Of a stretch of 64,000 bases of DNA, positions 55,514 through 64,000 are shown in pieces. Position 1 is the first letter of the stretch. Every line of letters starts with the position of its first letter. The position numbers were made by a program, and so were the translations under genes. The notes under the pieces are model-generated. The model searched no databases and was not told the origin of the DNA. It was given only the letters and a program-made list of their open reading frames with translations. Source of the DNA: Acinetobacter indicus CIP 110367 (GTDB lineage Bacteria; Pseudomonadota; Gammaproteobacteria; Pseudomonadales; Moraxellaceae); NCBI RefSeq assembly GCF_000488255.1, contig NZ_KI530758.1:24381-88380 (forward strand). The letters are read 5' to 3'.

Positions 55514-56878
55514 ATGACACGTGTTGCAATTATAGGGGCAGGACCAAGCGGAATGGCACAGCTCAGAGCCTTCCAGTCTGCCCAAGCCAGAGGCGCTGAA
55601 ATTCCTGAGATGGTGTGTTTCGAAAAACAGTCCGACTGGGGCGGGCAGTGGAATTACACCTGGCATACAGGTCTAGATGAGCATGGTGAACCGGTACATA
55701 GCAGTATGTATCGCTATCTCTGGTCGAATGGCCCAAAAGAGTGTCTGGAATTTGCAGACTATACTTTCGATGAGCATTTCGGTCGTCCAATCGGGTCATA
55801 TCCGCCACGTGAAGTGTTGTGGGATTATATTAAAGGGCGTGTAGAGAAAGCCAATGTTCGCCAATATGTACGTTTCAATACTGCAGTTCGTTTTGTCAGT
55901 TTTGATGAGACCACCAGACTCTTTACTGTGACGGTACAAGACTATGAAAAGGATCGTATTTATACAGAACAATTTGATTATGTCGTCGTAGCTTCAGGGC
56001 ATTTTTCTACCCCAAAAATTCCTGAATTTCCAGGATTTGAACATTTTGGTGGGCGTATTCTGCATGCGCATGATTTCAGAGATGCCTTAGAGTTTAAAGA
56101 TAAAAATGTCCTGATTGTGGGCAGCAGCTATTCAGCAGAAGACATCGGCTCACAATGCTATAAATATGGTGCCAAAAATATTATTAGTTGTTACCGTACT
56201 GCCCCAATGGGCTATAAATGGCCAGAAAACTGGTCAGAACGTCCACAGTTAACGCATGTCGATCAGACTCATGCCTATTTCAAAGATGGCAGTTCAACAG
56301 CTGTGGATGCCATTATTTTATGTACAGGTTACTTACATCATTTCCCATTTCTGGAAGAATCCCTGCGACTGAAAACCAATAATATTCTTTATCCATTAAA
56401 TTTGTATCAGGGGGTTGTCTGGGAACAAAACCCGCAACTGTTTTACCTGGGCATGCAGGATCAATGGTATTCATTCAACATGTTTGATGCCCAAGCCTGG
56501 TATGCAAGAGATGTCATGTTAGGTCGGATTCAATTACCCAATCTGGAGGAAATGCAGGCGGATACGCAGGTCTGGCATGAACAGGAACAAACATTGGAAG
56601 ATGTCCATGCCATGTATAAATTCCAGGGTGACTATATCATGCGCCTAATTGAGCAGACCGATTATCCTACCTTTGATATTGAAGGCGTCAGAAAGACCTT
56701 TATGGCATGGAAGCAGCATAAGAAGGAAAATATTATGACCTTCCGTGACCATACCTACCGTTCCTTAATGACCGGAACCATGGCAGCACCTCATCATACT
56801 ACTTGGCTGCAAGCGTTAGATGACTCATTAGAAGCTTATTTGCAGGAGCTTGCACCAGTACAGCAAAAAGTAGGCTAA
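55514..56878 (+). CDS. tmm: Trimethylamine monooxygenase (Tmm), flavin-containing
   Basis: 454 aa from ATG 55514, with GGAG about 9 bases upstream; an in-frame ATG at 55484 has no site. It oxidises trimethylamine to TMAO with NADPH and O2. FAD motif [12 protein letters not shown], second glycine-rich [13 protein letters not shown], the flavin monooxygenase signature [11 protein letters not shown] and the NADPH motif [12 protein letters not shown] are present. It supplies the substrate for Tdm, 3 kb upstream. A terminator follows. I found no strict sigma-54 match before it. Confidence 0.92.
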   Translation: MTRVAIIGAGPSGMAQLRAFQSAQARGAEIPEMVCFEKQSDWGGQWNYTWHTGLDEHGEPVHSSMYRYLWSNGPKECLEFADYTFDEHFGRPIGSYPPREVLWDYIKGRVEKANVRQYVRFNTAVRFVSFDETTRLFTVTVQDYEKDRIYTEQFDYVVVASGHFSTPKIPEFPGFEHFGGRILHAHDFRDALEFKDKNVLIVGSSYSAEDIGSQCYKYGAKNIISCYRTAPMGYKWPENWSERPQLTHVDQTHAYFKDGSSTAVDAIILCTGYLHHFPFLEESLRLKTNNILYPLNLYQGVVWEQNPQLFYLGMQDQWYSFNMFDAQAWYARDVMLGRIQLPNLEEMQADTQVWHEQEQTLEDVHAMYKFQGDYIMRLIEQTDYPTFDIEGVRKTFMAWKQHKKENIMTFRDHTYRSLMTGTMAAPHHTTWLQALDDSLEAYLQELAPVQQKVG

Positions 56879-56917
56879 TCATCCATCCATTTTAAATCGC
56901 GGCAGTTTTCCTTTTTG

Positions 56918-56950
56918 GCAGAGCCATCTCTCTAGGCTCTGCTTTTTTTA
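56918..56950 (+). terminator. Terminator after tmm
   Basis: GCAGAGCC, ATCTCTCT loop and AGGCTCTGC, then a long T-run. It separates tmm from dmmA. Confidence 0.88.
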
Positions 56951-57083
56951 TGAATCAATCTGGTTTCTACAACCTGATCTCATTAAATGTTACCTCCAAT
57001 GGAGTATGTTTTTTAGGGAATAGTACCGGTCTGTATATTCCTTTAAAAAATCTTTATCACATTTTTTTGGATGGGTTCAGTGT

Positions 57084-57614
57084 ATGTCGACTGCCATGTT
57101 CAGTACTCCAAACTATCAAAACTATACGGATATAAAAACTTCAGCATCTGGTTATCTGGTTTTGCTCGAGCAGCAGGATGATGAACTGATCCACCAGCTA
57201 TCAGGTCTGATTCCTGTTGATTCACCTATACAGGTCATTGTGCAGAATCAAACGGACGATGCGGCACTTGCAGATTTCCTGAATGCAGTGACACAAGCCC
57301 TGCAGGCTAAGAAAGCCGGGATTCATAGTGTGGTGATTGGGAGTGAATCTTTTATCTGGATGACTCATCAATGTTTGCAGACATTCGGTTGCCTGAAAGA
57401 AGAAATGACCCTGATTCTGAATATTAAGGCAGGACAAAAACGTAACGTCTATTGTGTACATTGCGGACACCAGCAACAGACAGAAGAGCAAGAATTCTGT
57501 ACCTGTGAACACTGTCAGGTACATCTGTATATCCGGACTCATTTTTCACAGCGTTTGGGTGCGTATATGGGCGTATGTGCGAATGCCCATGATCCGATGG
57601 GGGTGGCATCATGA
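57084..57614 (+). CDS. dmmA: Dimethylamine monooxygenase subunit DmmA-like
   Basis: 176 aa. N-terminal half helical; the C-terminal part (about residues 120-165) has a CxxC pair in VYCVHCGHQ and a second set in EFCTCEHCQVHLYIR, a likely zinc- or cluster-binding knuckle. Homologues are annotated as DmmA-family subunits of the dimethylamine monooxygenase, but the lettering of subunits differs between sources. It overlaps the next gene by 4 bp. No sigma-54 match was found in the 205-bp gap before it. Confidence 0.78.
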   Translation: MSTAMFSTPNYQNYTDIKTSASGYLVLLEQQDDELIHQLSGLIPVDSPIQVIVQNQTDDAALADFLNAVTQALQAKKAGIHSVVIGSESFIWMTHQCLQTFGCLKEEMTLILNIKAGQKRNVYCVHCGHQQQTEEQEFCTCEHCQVHLYIRTHFSQRLGAYMGVCANAHDPMGVAS

Positions 57615-58555
57615 GTTCAACAGTTGCAGTGCGTGTCAAACAGATCAAGCAGATTACCCCCGTGATCCGTGAATTCAGTTTTGAATCAACTGAGCAGGAA
57701 TTGCTGCCTTTCTCTTCCGGTAGCCATATTGTCGTCCAGTTGCCTTTGGCAGATCGGGTGCTGCGTAACGCCTATTCCCTGATGAATGATCCTTATGATC
57801 AATATGAATACAAAATTGCAGTACGTTTGCAGGAACAGTCTCGTGGCGGTTCCAAATATTTGCATGAACGAGTTAAGGTTGGAGACCAGCTCAAGATTTC
57901 TGCTCCTCTGAATTTATTCTCATTACATTCTCAGGCCCAGCATCATGTCTTTATTGCTGGTGGTATTGGAATAACTCCATTTATGTCACACATGCGCTAT
58001 ATGCTACATGCTAGAGACAGTTTTGAACTGCATTATGCTTGCCGCGATGGGATCAGTAATGCCTATGAAGAGGACCTGAGATATCTATTTCAGGACCAGG
58101 TTCATATTTATTCAGAAAAAACCCAGCAACGCCTGGATATTGAACAACTGCTGAGTCAACAGAATCTGAATAGCCATGTCTATATCTGCGGGCCAGAGCG
58201 GTTGATCCAGGCAGTGATCACCACAGCCAAAAAATTAGGCTGGTCACCGAACCGAGTGCATTGGGAAGCCTTTAATTCTCCTACACCAGGACAGGCATTC
58301 GAGATTTACTTAAGTAAATCCAACAAAAAGATTCATGTGCCAAGTGATTTCAGCATGCTGGAAGCACTAGAAGCATGTGATATCCAGATTCCAAACCTAT
58401 GTCGTGGCGGTGTTTGTGGACAGTGTGTCACAGGCTATAGCCAAGGAGAGGTAGAGCATCTCGATCATTATCTGAGTGTACAAGAACAACAACATTCACT
58501 CATGCCATGTGTATCTCGTGCCCAAGCTGGGCAGTGTATCCATCTGGATCTATAG
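57611..58555 (+). CDS. dmmB: Dimethylamine monooxygenase reductase subunit (PDR/VanB type)
   Basis: 314 aa. The N-terminal flavin-binding barrel has RVLRNAYSLMNDP. The NAD-binding part includes HVFIAGGIGITPFMSHM and YICGPERL. The C-terminal plant-type [2Fe-2S] domain has CRGGVCGQC and a distal Cys in HSLMPCVSRAQ. It moves electrons from NAD(P)H through FMN and the cluster to the heme oxygenase subunit. The gene order here is A-B-C-D rather than the D-A-B-C reported for other bacteria. Confidence 0.88.
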   Translation: MSSTVAVRVKQIKQITPVIREFSFESTEQELLPFSSGSHIVVQLPLADRVLRNAYSLMNDPYDQYEYKIAVRLQEQSRGGSKYLHERVKVGDQLKISAPLNLFSLHSQAQHHVFIAGGIGITPFMSHMRYMLHARDSFELHYACRDGISNAYEEDLRYLFQDQVHIYSEKTQQRLDIEQLLSQQNLNSHVYICGPERLIQAVITTAKKLGWSPNRVHWEAFNSPTPGQAFEIYLSKSNKKIHVPSDFSMLEALEACDIQIPNLCRGGVCGQCVTGYSQGEVEHLDHYLSVQEQQHSLMPCVSRAQAGQCIHLDL

Positions 58556-58571
58556 AAAAGGGGAAAATGCG

Positions 58572-59591
58572 ATGACCATACAATTTAATCCGAATGAAGA
58601 CATGCATGAACAGTTTCGCTATTACAACAGTCAGCAGGCAATTCAACGTTTTCCATTTCCTTTTCCTGAAGATTCTTACATGTATTCGGTGAATATCGAG
58701 CCAGCAATCTCGAAGCCGGGGACTATTTTCGAGCATTGGTTTGATATAGATGAACATTATGTTACGGAAATGAATGAACGCGGATTAACCCTGGAACAGG
58801 ATCCGAAACGCTGCATCGTTATGCCGCATATGTTGCAGGCCAGCTGGGATTTCCTGGCGATGGTTATGGAGCATTACTCAAAAGACTATCCTGAATACTT
58901 CCAATTAGATAAACAGGGTAATCATTGGCATTGGACCAATCTGCCATTGAATATTGATCAGCAGTTTATTTTTGGTGACACAGCAACCTTGCCAATGCAT
59001 CCATTTGAATTCATCAGTCGCCAATTTCAGGGAGATGTGGCGATTTTGGATCAACGTGATGGCGACCTGTTTATGGATGCTGGCATGATCACGGGACCTG
59101 CAGATTGGTCACTGAATTTCGATGCCGGCATGAGCTTTAAGCAGTGGCATGCCCCAGTGCCGCAGCTCGCACATAATCTAGGGGTTTTTGACCGTGCGCT
59201 AAAATTTTTGCTGAATATTCAGGTCGGGCAGCCCTATCGCCGTCTGAACTGGACCATGACGGTCAACCCACGTATGGATACCTCATCTGAAACCTATCAT
59301 CTTTGGGGACATGAACGTGGTCTGGTTACAGCTGAAAATGCCGGTCATATGCTACATCTGCGTGTCGAATTACAGATGATGCCACGCTTGGCACCGAGCA
59401 ATGCACTGCTATTTAGTATTCGGACCTATCTGATCAGCCTGAATGATCTGTGTACCAATCCAGCTTGGGCTCAGCGACTGCACCGTGTAATCCGTGATTT
59501 GCCAGAGCCGATTGCTGACTATAAAGGCATTAGTGAATACCGAGAGCCTCTCGTGCAATGGCTGAGTCAATTTGATTCAGACAAAAATTAA
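58572..59591 (+). CDS. dmmC: Heme-dependent oxidative N-demethylase subunit (DUF3445, DmmC-like)
   Basis: 339 aa from ATG 58572 (GGGG upstream); the longer frame from 58476 overlaps the previous gene and has no site. The DUF3445/HODM alpha-subunit family is indicated by the conserved WDFLAMVMEHY, HWHWTNLPLNID, FISRQFQGDVAILDQRDG and DAGMITGPADWSL segments. It is probably the catalytic part that turns dimethylamine into methylamine and formaldehyde. The heme ligand cannot be fixed by eye. Confidence 0.85.
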   Translation: MTIQFNPNEDMHEQFRYYNSQQAIQRFPFPFPEDSYMYSVNIEPAISKPGTIFEHWFDIDEHYVTEMNERGLTLEQDPKRCIVMPHMLQASWDFLAMVMEHYSKDYPEYFQLDKQGNHWHWTNLPLNIDQQFIFGDTATLPMHPFEFISRQFQGDVAILDQRDGDLFMDAGMITGPADWSLNFDAGMSFKQWHAPVPQLAHNLGVFDRALKFLLNIQVGQPYRRLNWTMTVNPRMDTSSETYHLWGHERGLVTAENAGHMLHLRVELQMMPRLAPSNALLFSIRTYLISLNDLCTNPAWAQRLHRVIRDLPEPIADYKGISEYREPLVQWLSQFDSDKN

Positions 59592-59638
59592 CTTTCATCA
59601 ACTCAAAAAGAAATCATTTATTTAAGGAATCTAATCGA

Positions 59639-60769
59639 ATGGCAAACTCTTGGCGTATTTCTGCTCTTGCAACACATCACCGTCAGCTGGGTTCCAAACT
59701 AGAAGATTGGAATGGGATGGGTACAGCCTGGACTTATGACAGTGATATTACTGATCATTATATGGCGATCCGTACTAAAGCGGGCCTGATGGATGTATCT
59801 GGTCTGAAAAAAGTTCACTATGTCGGTCCGCATGCAGAAAGCTTGCTGGAATATGCAACTACACGAGATATATCAAAACTGTATCCAGGTAAATCAGTCT
59901 ATGCCACCATGCTGAATGAGCAGGGCAAGTTTGTCGATGACTGCGTGATTTATCGCACTGGACCAAATGCATTTATGGTCGTGCATGGGACGGGAATTGG
60001 CCATGAAATGCTGGTACGCTCAGCGCTTGGACGTCAGGTCGCAGTACTGTTTGATGATGATTTACATGATCTTTCTCTGCAAGGACCTCTTGCCGTCGAT
60101 TTTCTGGCTGAGTATATGCCGGGAATTCGTGATCTGCCATATTTCCATCATATTCAGACCAAACTGTTTGGTGCTCCGGTCATGATTTCCCGTACGGGTT
60201 ATACCGGTGAACGCGGTTATGAGATTTTCTGCAAGGCGGCTGATGCCCCGATGATTTGGGAAACTATTCTGGAGAAAGGCGCTTCGTATGGCATTATTCC
60301 TTGTTCATTTACCACATTAGACTGGTTGCGAACCGAAAGTTACTTACTATTCTTCCCATATGATAACTCCGAATATTTCCCATTTGAAAATGACAATTGT
60401 GGCGATACACTCTGGGAGCTCGGGCTAGACTTTACGGTTTCTCCTACTAAAGGGGAATTCCGTGGCTGCTATGAACATCGTCGTCTACAGGGCAAAGAAC
60501 GCTTTAAAATCTTTGGTGTATTGCTAGAAGGTCATCAGGCTTCCCAGATGGGAGATACACTTTGGGATGGGGACAAAAGAATTGGGGTGATTACCTGCGG
60601 CATGTATTCACCACTTTCAGGAAAATCGGTTGCGATTGCCCGTGTCGATGTTGATTATGCTGTACAAGGAAAAACGATCCAGGTCAAAGGAAGTTTGGAA
60701 GTGGATGCCATCACCCACACCTTACCATTTGATGATCCGCAAAAGCTAAAACGTACAGCAAAAGGCTAG
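59639..60769 (+). CDS. dmmD: GcvT-like tetrahydrofolate aminomethyltransferase (DmmD)
   Basis: 376 aa, AAGGA upstream. It belongs to the GcvT family: LYPGKSVYATMLNEQGKFVDD, ISRTGYTGERGYEIFC and the folate-binding C-terminal barrel. In the dmm operon it is thought to move formaldehyde from demethylation onto tetrahydrofolate. It is related to the C-terminal half of Tdm in the same window. It ends the operon, before a terminator. Confidence 0.85.
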   Translation: MANSWRISALATHHRQLGSKLEDWNGMGTAWTYDSDITDHYMAIRTKAGLMDVSGLKKVHYVGPHAESLLEYATTRDISKLYPGKSVYATMLNEQGKFVDDCVIYRTGPNAFMVVHGTGIGHEMLVRSALGRQVAVLFDDDLHDLSLQGPLAVDFLAEYMPGIRDLPYFHHIQTKLFGAPVMISRTGYTGERGYEIFCKAADAPMIWETILEKGASYGIIPCSFTTLDWLRTESYLLFFPYDNSEYFPFENDNCGDTLWELGLDFTVSPTKGEFRGCYEHRRLQGKERFKIFGVLLEGHQASQMGDTLWDGDKRIGVITCGMYSPLSGKSVAIARVDVDYAVQGKTIQVKGSLEVDAITHTLPFDDPQKLKRTAKG

Positions 60770-60785
60770 AGATAGAAGTTGATTA

Positions 60786-60815
60786 AAAAAACCTGCTATT
60801 AAGCAGGTTTTTTTT
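60786..60815 (+). terminator. Terminator of the dmm operon
   Basis: AAACCTGCT, ATTA loop, AGCAGGTTT, then an extended T-run. Confidence 0.88.
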
Positions 60816-60837
60816 GATCGCTCAAAATAATGTAATA

Positions 60838-60862
60838 AAAAAGCTGTCCGTCGACAGCTTTA
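60838..60862 (-). terminator. Terminator of glnK
   Basis: AAAGCTGTC, CGTC loop, GACAGCTTT, preceded on the plus strand by an A-run, so a T-run on the minus strand. It stands 14 bp beyond the glnK stop. Confidence 0.8.
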
Positions 60863-60875
60863 CATGACCTAGAAA

Positions 60876-61270
<395 letters not shown>

Positions 61271-61344
61271 TTATGTTTTTCTAATCAGGTAAGTATATTA
61301 AATAAAAGACATTTTTAAGAAAAAACTAGGTTTATTCGATCAAG

Positions 61345-62211
61345 TTATTTAAACACCACCGTACGGTCATCATTTAGAAAAACACGATGTTCAACAAAAT
61401 ATTTAACTGCTTTGGACAGCGCGACAGTTTCGGTGTCCCGACCGACTGCCACTAAATCATCCGGTAAGTAGGCATGATCAACACGCTGGACTTCCTGCTC
61501 GATGATCGGACCTTCATCCAAGTCAGCCGTCACGAAGTGAGCTGTAGCCCCAATCAGTTTTACGCCTCGTTCAAAAGCTTGGTGGTAAGGTTTAGCCCCT
61601 TTAAATCCTGGTAGGAAAGAGTGATGGATATTGATGGCACGGCCAGCAAGCTGCTTGCAGAGGTTGTCGGAAAGGATCTGCATATAACGGGCAAGAATCA
61701 CCAGTTCGGTCTGGGTTTCATCGACAATTTTGAGCAGTTCTGCTTCCTGCTGTTCTTTCGTATCTTTGGTGACTGGCAGGTAGATAAAGCGAATGCCTTC
61801 ACGTTCTGCGATTGGGCGCAGATCTAGATGGTTTGACACAATGGCTGTGATTTCAAAATCCAGCTCGCCTTTATGATGACGGTAAAGCAGATTCAATAGA
61901 CAGTGATCAAACTTGCTGACCATGATGATGACTTTCATCGGCTTGGCACAGTCGTAAAAATTTGCCTGCATATTGAATTGGGCTTTGACTGCTTCGAAAC
62001 CTTGTTTTAAGTCTTCAATATCTCCATTCCCTTGGTTAAAGCGAAACACAATTCGAGTAAAAAACTGACCTGTGGTTTCATCATCGTATTGTGCCATTTC
62101 ACTGATATAACACTGTTTTGCTGCCAGATACCCACTAATTGCTGCCACAATGCCGGAAGTAGCAGGGCAGCGGATCTTTAAAACATACTGTTTGGCAGTG
62201 TCTTTAGACAT
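61345..62211 (-). CDS. purU: Formyltetrahydrofolate deformylase PurU (copy 1)
   Basis: 288 aa from ATG 62211 (GAGGAG 7 bases upstream). It has an N-terminal ACT domain (residues 8-85; LKIRCPATSGIVAAISGYL) and a C-terminal formyltransferase-like domain (KVIIMVSKFDHCLLNLLYRH; NIHHSFLPGFKGAKPYHQAFERG with the catalytic His/Asp set). It releases formate and THF from formyl-THF, which fits disposal of C1 units made by Tdm and DmmD. It is nearly a duplicate of the gene at 63326, in opposite orientation. Confidence 0.93.
   Translation of the reverse strand: MSKDTAKQYVLKIRCPATSGIVAAISGYLAAKQCYISEMAQYDDETTGQFFTRIVFRFNQGNGDIEDLKQGFEAVKAQFNMQANFYDCAKPMKVIIMVSKFDHCLLNLLYRHHKGELDFEITAIVSNHLDLRPIAEREGIRFIYLPVTKDTKEQQEAELLKIVDETQTELVILARYMQILSDNLCKQLAGRAINIHHSFLPGFKGAKPYHQAFERGVKLIGATAHFVTADLDEGPIIEQEVQRVDHAYLPDDLVAVGRDTETVALSKAVKYFVEHRVFLNDDRTVVFK
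61537..62163 (-). repeat. Inverted purU repeat, arm 1
   Basis: This 627-bp segment matches 63374-64000 in inverse orientation, in all parts compared, up to the window edge. The match starts sharply at the Ala codon GCT. Confidence 0.85.
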
Positions 62212-62417
62212 GGTGTTTCTCCTCAAGAAAATCTGCGGAAAATAAGAAAACTTTTTTAACTTACAGATTTCACTATAGAAGCTGATTGATAATTGTCGAT
62301 ATCGCTTAGGGATAAGCTGTCCTGATTTTTTGAGGTATGTCTTAAGAGGTATAGGCTTTTTGTTCTGCTGTTTTCAATATAAGACTGAATTATATCGAGT
62401 AGAACAGGTGAATCATA

Positions 62418-62735
62418 ATGGCATGGATTGTGTTGCTGTTTGCGGGAATATTGGAAATTGTCTGGGCTTATTCCATGAAACTTTCTGAAGGCTTCACCAA
62501 AATTATTCCAACAGTTCTTACCTTATTTTTTGTCATGCTAAGTTTTGCCTTATTGAGCTATTCCATGCGTTCATTGCCTTTGGGCACAGCCTATACCATC
62601 TGGGCAGGCATTGGGGTTGTAGGCTCTTTTCTTGTGGGCATCATCATTTTGGGAGAGTCAGCACATCCAGTCCGTATTTTAGCAGCCATCCTGATTTTAA
62701 GTGGTTTAATTCTAATGAAGATCACAACAGAATGA
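62418..62735 (+). CDS. Small multidrug resistance family exporter (SugE/Gdx-like)
   Basis: 105 aa with four membrane helices (WIVLLFAGILEIVWAYSMKL; IPTVLTLFFVMLSFALLSYS; AYTIWAGIGVVGSFLVGIII; ILAAILILSGLILMKI). The conserved Glu in helix I (ILEIVWA) and the WAGIG motif are as in Gdx/SugE, which export guanidinium or quaternary amines. With methylated-amine genes on both sides, an amine such as a quaternary compound is a possible substrate; that is inference. No guanidine riboswitch was recognised. Confidence 0.85.
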   Translation: MAWIVLLFAGILEIVWAYSMKLSEGFTKIIPTVLTLFFVMLSFALLSYSMRSLPLGTAYTIWAGIGVVGSFLVGIIILGESAHPVRILAAILILSGLILMKITTE

Positions 62736-62885
62736 TCTTGTTTATCTATGGTGCAACTTTTAAAAAGAATGAACCTTTATTAGGCATATTTTATTCCTAA
62801 GAGTAAAAAAAGGAGGGCAAATAGCACATTTAAGTTTGGCGCATATATTGCTTATAGAACCATGTATAACCAAGGAGAACACAAT

Positions 62886-63119
62886 ATGAGTTATCCAGAA
62901 CATTTCACAATAAAGAATATCCGTATGGTGAATGAAAATACCTGTGAAATCTACATGCTGAATGATCACAAGAAAACCATGAAGGCATGGACGGTGCAAT
63001 GTACACAGGGGGTTGTTCATCTATTCCATGAACGTTTGAATCAGTTATTACAGTCGACACAACCATTCCAGAGCTTGTTGCAATTAAAGCAATATTACAA
63101 AGTTGATGTTTTATGTTGA
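62886..63119 (+). CDS. Small unknown protein (77 aa)
   Basis: ATG at 62886 with AGGAG 8 bases upstream. Residues form alternating strands and helices (HFTIKNIRMVNENTCEIYML, LNQLLQSTQPFQSLLQLKQY). Contains two Cys and no recognised domain. Positioned between the exporter and purU copy 2, closed by its own terminator. Confidence 0.65.
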   Translation: MSYPEHFTIKNIRMVNENTCEIYMLNDHKKTMKAWTVQCTQGVVHLFHERLNQLLQSTQPFQSLLQLKQYYKVDVLC

Positions 63120-63127
63120 ATCGTTCT

Positions 63128-63154
63128 TGAGTGCGGCATGAGGATGCCGCACTC
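63128..63154 (+). terminator. Hairpin after the 77-aa gene
   Basis: TGAGTGCGGCAT, GAGG loop, ATGCCGCACTCA: a perfect 12-bp stem. Confidence 0.75.
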
Positions 63155-63325
63155 AGCTTCTTAATTTTAAAAAATATTCATAACAAGAAAAAAATATTCA
63201 TAAAACTATAGACAGCTTAAAAAAAATCCAATATAAATTCCCTTAAAGAAATTTATTTTCCTTTTAGGAAAGTAAGGCTAGACCATTCAGATGACATGAT
63301 TGAAAAAGTTTTAAGGGAAGTTTCC

Positions 63326-64000
63326 ATGTTAAACACAGATTCAGCGCAATATATTTTAAAAATTACCTGTCCCGCTACTTCCGGCATTGTGGCAGCAATT
63401 AGTGGGTATCTGGCAGCAAAACAGTGTTATATCAGTGAAATGGCACAATACGATGATGAAACCACAGGTCAGTTTTTTACTCGAATTGTGTTTCGCTTTA
63501 ACCAAGGGAATGGAGATATTGAAGACTTAAAACAAGGTTTCGAAGCAGTCAAAGCCCAATTCAATATGCAGGCAAATTTTTACGACTGTGCCAAGCCGAT
63601 GAAAGTCATCATCATGGTCAGCAAGTTTGATCACTGTCTATTGAATCTGCTTTACCGTCATCATAAAGGCGAGCTGGATTTTGAAATCACAGCCATTGTG
63701 TCAAACCATCTAGATCTGCGCCCAATCGCAGAACGTGAAGGCATTCGCTTTATCTACCTGCCAGTCACCAAAGATACGAAAGAACAGCAGGAAGCAGAAC
63801 TGCTCAAAATTGTCGATGAAACCCAGACCGAACTGGTGATTCTTGCCCGTTATATGCAGATCCTTTCCGACAACCTCTGCAAGCAGCTTGCTGGCCGTGC
63901 CATCAATATCCATCACTCTTTCCTACCAGGATTTAAAGGGGCTAAACCTTACCACCAAGCTTTTGAACGAGGCGTAAAACTGATTGGGGCTACAGCTCAC
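63326..64000 (+). CDS. purU: Formyltetrahydrofolate deformylase PurU (copy 2, cut by window edge)
   Basis: Starts MLNTDSAQYILKITC at ATG 63326 (GGGAAG 7 bases upstream) and runs to the last base (225 codons). The first 16 codons and upstream DNA differ from copy 1 (MSKDTAKQYVLKIRC). From codon 17 onward the DNA matches copy 1 in all parts compared, so the ACT and hydrolase domains are the same. Two PurU copies beside each other suggest a dosage or regulatory need for C1 recycling. Confidence 0.9.
   Translation, partial: MLNTDSAQYILKITCPATSGIVAAISGYLAAKQCYISEMAQYDDETTGQFFTRIVFRFNQGNGDIEDLKQGFEAVKAQFNMQANFYDCAKPMKVIIMVSKFDHCLLNLLYRHHKGELDFEITAIVSNHLDLRPIAEREGIRFIYLPVTKDTKEQQEAELLKIVDETQTELVILARYMQILSDNLCKQLAGRAINIHHSFLPGFKGAKPYHQAFERGVKLIGATAH
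63374..64000 (+). repeat. Inverted purU repeat, arm 2
   Basis: Partner of 61537-62163. It continues beyond the window. Inverted arms about 1.2 kb apart can recombine to flip the exporter and small gene between them. Confidence 0.85.

Overview
The window looks like part of an Acinetobacter plasmid. It carries a Rep_3-type replicase gene beside 22-bp iterons and two DnaA boxes, a parAB pair, Acinetobacter-style pdif (XerC/XerD) sites, a umuDC pair behind an Acinetobacter-type SOS box, IS1006/IS1008-like IS6-family elements, a RelBE pair and a CYP153 alkane hydroxylase cluster of a kind known from Acinetobacter. Species assignment is inference from gene content only.

Layout. 1-1567: end of a copper operon (copA 3' part, copB). 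1616-3839: an IS481-family element broken by a second IS481-family element. 4009-5947: umuC and umuD with an SOS box. 6203-10260: accessory patchwork with an IS3 scrap, a ribbon-helix-helix protein, a pdif module holding a Cys-rich copper-binding protein, an IS1202/ISNCY-family IS placed 5 bp from the XerC box, a RelBE pair with a frameshifted toxin, and IS scraps. 10261-18822: two ammonium/methylammonium transporters, an XRE-cupin regulator, then gmaS-mgsA-mgsB-mgsC. 19412-26888: three genes including two large tyrosine-recombinase-like proteins, then a P4-type integrase. 26996-29682: intact IS481-family element and a hipA-hipB pair. 29882-45552: about 15.7 kb bounded by two identical IS6-family copies, carrying a CDF metal exporter, a Tn3-family transposon with a frameshifted transposase, a thioesterase/TetR/hydrolase operon, an IS5 scrap and a CYP153 P450 system with an AraC regulator. 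45553-46169: IS256-family scrap. 46323-50090: rep, iterons, parA, parB. 50240-64000: tdm, a two-component system plus PAS protein, tmm, dmmABCD, glnK, purU, an SMR exporter, a small protein and a second, inverted purU.

Function. The two metabolic blocks together encode stepwise demethylation of trimethylamine: Tmm makes trimethylamine N-oxide, Tdm makes dimethylamine plus a C1 unit, DmmABC(D) makes methylamine plus a C1 unit, GmaS makes gamma-glutamylmethylamide and MgsABC makes N-methylglutamate. GcvT-like domains in Tdm and DmmD point to C1 transfer to tetrahydrofolate, and PurU can release formate from formyl-THF. N-methylglutamate dehydrogenase (mgdABCD) is not in the window. Sigma-54-type promoter matches (GG-N10-GC) sit upstream of gmaS, both amt genes, glnK and the two-component system, which fits nitrogen-limitation control. 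The two blocks are separated by about 27 kb of mobile and replication DNA, so I infer that one methylamine locus was split by insertions or assembled from two acquisitions.
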